Shown one piece after another: positions 61,264 through 64,000 of a stretch of DNA of 64,000 nucleotides (positions are counted from its first letter, which is position 1; every line of letters starts with the position of its first letter). The stretch comes from Bradyrhizobium betae (GTDB lineage Bacteria > Pseudomonadota > Alphaproteobacteria > Rhizobiales > Xanthobacteraceae): contig NZ_MZXW01000053.1 in assembly GCF_004123905.1 (NCBI RefSeq), positions 248,001 through 312,000 on the forward strand, read 5' to 3'. The notes beneath the pieces are model-generated. The model worked only from the letters and a program-made list of their open reading frames with translations, did not search any database and was not told the DNA's origin. The translations under genes and the position numbers were made by a program.

Positions 61264-62040
61264 ATGCAGGGCGTTTCAAAGCTTCGGCAAATGATCGTAA
61301 CAATCGCGCTGGCGCTCGTGCCGGCCCCGGCCTTCGCGATCGACGAGGCGCTGTTGCCGCGCAATTTGTCGCCCTGGGGCATGTTCCTCGGCGCCGACAT
61401 CATCGTGAAGACCGTGATGGTGGGCCTCGCCATCGCCTCGCTGGTGACATGGACGGTGTGGCTCGCCAAGACCATCGAGTTGCGCCGCAAGGGCACGCTC
61501 GCCGTGCAGCGCACGCGCGAGCTCGAAGGCAACATCAAGCTGACGGAGGCGGCCGAGCGGGCCGGCGACGCACGTGATGCAGTCGCCCAGCTCATCCAGT
61601 CCTGCGCGAAGGAAGCCGAGCTCTCCGGCGGCGTGCTCGACGACGGCCTTCAGGAGCGCGTGGCGCTGCGGCTGGAGCGGGTCGAGGCGGCGATGTCGCG
61701 GCAGATCGCGCGCGGCACCGGCGTGCTCGCGACGATCGGCGCCACCGCGCCGTTCGTCGGCCTGTTCGGCACCGTCTGGGGCATCATGAACGCCTTCATC
61801 GGCATCTCCGAGAGCCACACCACGAGCCTTGCGGTGGTCGCGCCCGGCATCGCCGAGGCGTTGCTCGCCACCGCGCTCGGCCTCGTCGCCGCTATTCCAG
61901 CGGTGGTGATCTACAACCATCTCGTCCGCGGCATCGCCAATTACCGTGCGCTGCTCGGCGACGCCTCGGCGCAGTTGATGCTGCTGGTCAGCCGCCAGCG
62001 CGACAACAGGGAGTTCCGCCTGTCGCGGGCGGCGGAGTAG
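61264..62040 (+). CDS. exbB: Biopolymer transport protein ExbB
   Basis: A proton-channel subunit that energises TonB, 258 residues. An N-terminal signal-like helix (M-I-V-T-I-A-L-A-L-V-P-A-P-A-F-A) precedes the usual three membrane helices, as in the longer alphaproteobacterial ExbB. The MotA/ExbB domain shows L-A-T-I-G-A-T-A-P-F-V-G-L-F-G-T-V-W-G-I-M and P-G-I-A-E-A-L-L-A-T-A-L-G-L. ExbD follows after three bases. Confidence 0.95.
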   Translation: MQGVSKLRQMIVTIALALVPAPAFAIDEALLPRNLSPWGMFLGADIIVKTVMVGLAIASLVTWTVWLAKTIELRRKGTLAVQRTRELEGNIKLTEAAERAGDARDAVAQLIQSCAKEAELSGGVLDDGLQERVALRLERVEAAMSRQIARGTGVLATIGATAPFVGLFGTVWGIMNAFIGISESHTTSLAVVAPGIAEALLATALGLVAAIPAVVIYNHLVRGIANYRALLGDASAQLMLLVSRQRDNREFRLSRAAE

Positions 62041-62043
62041 GCC

Positions 62044-62490
62044 ATGGGCGCGAAGCTCGGCGCACGTACCGGATCGCCGCTCAAGCGCGGCGTCCCTGAC
62101 GATCTCGACGTCACCCATGAGATCAACGTCACGCCGTTCATCGACGTGATGCTGGTGCTGCTGATCATCTTCATGGTGGCAGCCCCGCTCGCCACCGTCG
62201 ACATCGGCGTCGAGTTGCCCGCGACGGCCGCGGAGCCGGCGCCGCGGCCGGACAAGCCGATTTTTGTCACGGTGAAGCCGGATCTCACCATCGCCGTCGG
62301 CGAAGACACGATGGCGCGCGACGGTCTCGCCGCTGCGCTCGACGCCGTCACCAAGGGCCGCAAGGACGAGCGCATCTATCTGCGCGCCGACAAGGCCGTC
62401 TCCTATGGCGACTTGATGAAGGTGATGAACACCCTGCGCAATGCCGGCTATCTCAAGGTCGCCCTGGTCGGCCTCGACGGACGCAGCTGA
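62044..62490 (+). CDS. exbD: Biopolymer transport protein ExbD
   Basis: A 148-residue partner of ExbB with one membrane helix carrying the essential Asp: N-V-T-P-F-I-D-V-M-L-V-L-L-I-I-F-M-V. The periplasmic part is the usual ExbD/TolR fold (D-K-P-I-F-V-T-V-K-P, then I-Y-L-R-A-D-K-A-V-S-Y-G). Its stop overlaps the tonB start by one base. Confidence 0.95.
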   Translation: MGAKLGARTGSPLKRGVPDDLDVTHEINVTPFIDVMLVLLIIFMVAAPLATVDIGVELPATAAEPAPRPDKPIFVTVKPDLTIAVGEDTMARDGLAAALDAVTKGRKDERIYLRADKAVSYGDLMKVMNTLRNAGYLKVALVGLDGRS

Positions 62491-63323
62491 TGGCCGCGGC
62501 GAACGCCTTTGCCCTGTACGAGTCGCTGCGAGAGCGCGAAACCGCGCGCTGGGGCGTGTCGGGCGCGGTGATCGTGGTGTTGCATATTGCCGCCGCGCTG
62601 CTGGCGATGAGCTGGCTGAGGTCGCAGCCCGAGCAAGGCGTGACCCTGCCGGCGATCATGATCGATATGTCGCCGGCGACGTCGGCGCCGCAGCCGACGC
62701 ATGACGATGTTGCGCCGGGGCTGTTGATGCAGGAGGCCGACGCTTCGCCGCCGGAGCCGGTGCAGCGACAGATGGTCGAAGAGACCATCGCGCCGACACC
62801 GCCGCAGGAAAAGCCTGACGTCGTGGCGCCGCCGGAGCAGAAGCAGGAAGCCACACCGGCCAAGCCCGAGCCGGCGAAGATCGTGCCGGTCGAAAAGCCC
62901 GCACCTTCGAGGCCGAAGGTCGTTCGTCGCGAGGCGAAGAAGCCGTCGGACGCAACGCCCGCGCCGCGCACCAGCGCGCCGCCGCGGGCCGAGCGCGAGG
63001 CGCCGATGGCATCCGCTATGAGCGCAGGTGCGGTCGCTTCAGCTGTTGCGTCCTACAATCAACGCGTCCGCGCGCATCTGATGCGCTTTCACCAATATCC
63101 GTCGAGCGGCGGCGGCGCGCGCGGCGTCGCCAGGCTGAGCTTCACCCTCAGCCGCAGCGGGCAGGTGACGTCCAGCCGTCTCGGTGGTTCGTCGGGCGTT
63201 GCCGCCTTCGACGCCCAGGCCATGTCGATGATCCGCCAGGCCTCGCCGTTTCCGCCGATCCCGGACGAGATCAAGAACGGCTCGATGAGCTTTTCGATCC
63301 CGGTGGAGTTTACGGTGCGCTAA
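62490..63323 (+). CDS. tonB: Energy transducer TonB
   Basis: Couples ExbBD to outer-membrane receptors, here most likely HmuR. It has 277 residues. The single membrane helix (G-A-V-I-V-V-L-H-I-A-A-A-L-L-A-M-S-W) includes the functionally important His. A Pro/Lys/Glu-rich periplasmic linker follows (about 60-170). The C-terminal TonB domain has Y-P-S-S-G-G-G-A-R-G-V-A, S-R-S-G-Q-V and F-P-P-I-P-D-E-I. The overlap with exbD implies coupled translation. A palindromic repeat follows. Confidence 0.95.
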   Translation: MAAANAFALYESLRERETARWGVSGAVIVVLHIAAALLAMSWLRSQPEQGVTLPAIMIDMSPATSAPQPTHDDVAPGLLMQEADASPPEPVQRQMVEETIAPTPPQEKPDVVAPPEQKQEATPAKPEPAKIVPVEKPAPSRPKVVRREAKKPSDATPAPRTSAPPRAEREAPMASAMSAGAVASAVASYNQRVRAHLMRFHQYPSSGGGARGVARLSFTLSRSGQVTSSRLGGSSGVAAFDAQAMSMIRQASPFPPIPDEIKNGSMSFSIPVEFTVR

Positions 63324-63331
63324 ATCCACCA

Positions 63332-63434
63332 CTGGATGCCCCGGCTTGACCGGGGCATCCAGTACGCCGAGGCTGCACGCTTCTATCGCTGGCGCCCCGG
63401 CGTACTGGATCGCCCGGTCAAGCCGGGCGATGAC
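63332..63434. repeat. Double-hairpin palindromic repeat after tonB
   Basis: The first hairpin is CTGGATGCCCCGG-CTTGA-CCGGGGCATCCAG (63332-63362). The second is TCGCCCGG-TCAAG-CCGGGCGA (63410-63430). They are joined by larger arms AGTACGCCG...CGGCGTACT. The unit lies between convergent tonB and the phytase-like gene and could terminate both transcripts. Confidence 0.85.
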
Positions 63435-63454
63435 CGTGTTGAGAGAGCGTCGCT

Positions 63455-64000
63455 TTACTTCGCCTTCAGAAAATCCGCGACGTCGAGCAGCATGAACTCG
63501 TCGTCGTCGGCCTTGTTGGGATCGCGGCTGGAGGAGAACGGCAAATTGTTGTCGTTGCCGACGATGATGTGGGTGTCGTCGACGCGATCGACGTTCTCGA
63601 TGGTGAAGAACGGGAAAGTGTAGACGCCGTCATTGAGGGCTTTGCGGGCCTTCTTGTCGGGATCCTGGATCTTCATCAGGTCGATATAGCCGATCTTGCG
63701 CACGGGCTTGCCGACATTGGCGTCGCTCAGCTCAATCTTGTAGACGCGCTTGAACTTGGCCACGTCAGGGAAGCAGTTCTCGCCGCGGGTGCCTTGCGGG
63801 CAGGCCTTGTCTGCGGTGCCTTCGCCGTTGTCGCGCTCGATGATGAGGCCGGCGCTCGGGTCGATCATGTTGAAATCGCCGATGGCGTTGCCGTTCTGCT
63901 CGAACACATACTGCCAGTAGCGGCCGGTGAATTTTTCCGCGGCGATGTCGAACTCAAGGATGCGGGAGGCTTCCTTGCCGTCGACCTTTTCCCAATCCTT
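63455..64000 (-). CDS. Esterase-like activity of phytase family protein (5' end outside window)
   Basis: Only the C-terminal 181 residues are visible; the frame is open to the right edge. The segment F-N-M-I-D-P-S-A-G-L-I-I-E-R-D-N-G-E-G and the closing F-F-T-I-E-N-V-D-R-V-D-D-T-H-I-I-V-G-N-D-N-N-style sequence with many Asp residues fit the phytase-like beta-propeller family, whose members are usually secreted. The end reads F-M-L-L-D-V-A-D-F-L. The substrate is not known. The gene is convergent with tonB. Confidence 0.65.
   Translation of the reverse strand, partial: KDWEKVDGKEASRILEFDIAAEKFTGRYWQYVFEQNGNAIGDFNMIDPSAGLIIERDNGEGTADKACPQGTRGENCFPDVAKFKRVYKIELSDANVGKPVRKIGYIDLMKIQDPDKKARKALNDGVYTFPFFTIENVDRVDDTHIIVGNDNNLPFSSSRDPNKADDDEFMLLDVADFLKAK

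Noticed and set aside
63336..63623. Plus-strand frame after tonB
   Set aside because: It starts in a palindromic repeat and runs antisense into the phytase-like gene.

Overview
The window is about 64 kb of high-GC chromosome from an alphaproteobacterium of the Bradyrhizobium type (Nitrobacteraceae). I infer this from the gene content: a split PntA1/PntA2/PntB transhydrogenase beside a tiny aa3-type cytochrome oxidase subunit IV, a y4hA-like cation/proton exchanger, a complete hmu haem-uptake locus with HmuP, a Gly-rich tailed ribosomal protein S21, and dispersed palindromic repeats of kinds I associate with bradyrhizobia. I see no rRNA, tRNA, CRISPR array, prophage or intact insertion sequence. 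Most of the window is ordinary chromosome with small accessory patches.

Layout. 1-6 kb: an L,D-transpeptidase cut by the left edge, an orphan NtrC-type regulator and an M3 oligopeptidase. 6.3-10 kb: a large membrane-inserted patatin-like lipase, followed by an AbrB/Doc toxin-antitoxin pair with a palindrome over its promoter. 10-15.6 kb: cytochrome oxidase subunit IV, pntA1-pntA2-pntB, a hydrolase, a ChaA-like exchanger and a cupin. 15.6-22.7 kb: an Ala/Pro-rich membrane-anchored protein, a TPR lipoprotein, rpsU, aqpZ, purEK, a diguanylate cyclase and several very small proteins bracketed by palindromic repeats. 22.9-34.4 kb: an FAD oxidoreductase, a PAS-GGDEF-EAL protein, a diverged GlpD-like gene joined to potGHI, and a TRAP-type binding protein paired with a chemoreceptor. 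34.5-38.8 kb: an unrecognised polytopic membrane protein and a sugar ABC importer without ATPase. 39.2-42.8 kb: a LysR regulator divergent from an oxalomesaconate tautomerase/PrpF-family gene and a DctA-like carrier. 42.9-54.5 kb: AsmA, SCOT CoA-transferase subunits, a GNAT enzyme, hemN, a Crp/Fnr remnant, nnrS, a small monooxygenase, an AraC regulator, a response regulator with a degenerate receiver and a MuiA-like protein. 54.6-63.3 kb: the haem-uptake locus hmuP-T-U-V, divergent hmuR, an IsdG-type haem-degrading protein, hutX, exbB, exbD and tonB. A phytase/esterase-like gene is cut by the right edge.

How genes work together. The haem locus is a complete pathway: outer-membrane receptor, energising complex, periplasmic binding protein and ABC importer, cytosolic carrier, and ring-opening enzyme. 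HmuP and a candidate iron-control element lie in the divergent promoter. PurE and PurK are translationally coupled. HemN, the regulator remnant and NnrS look like a decayed low-oxygen/NO-response cluster. No single large undescribed system stands out. The most unusual items are the patatin split by a membrane domain, the GlpD paralogue with altered substrate-site motifs next to a transporter lacking its binding protein, the TRAP binding protein paired with a chemoreceptor, the polytopic protein with an HYFTEISWL motif, and palindromic repeats whose first bases form the stop codons of adjacent genes.
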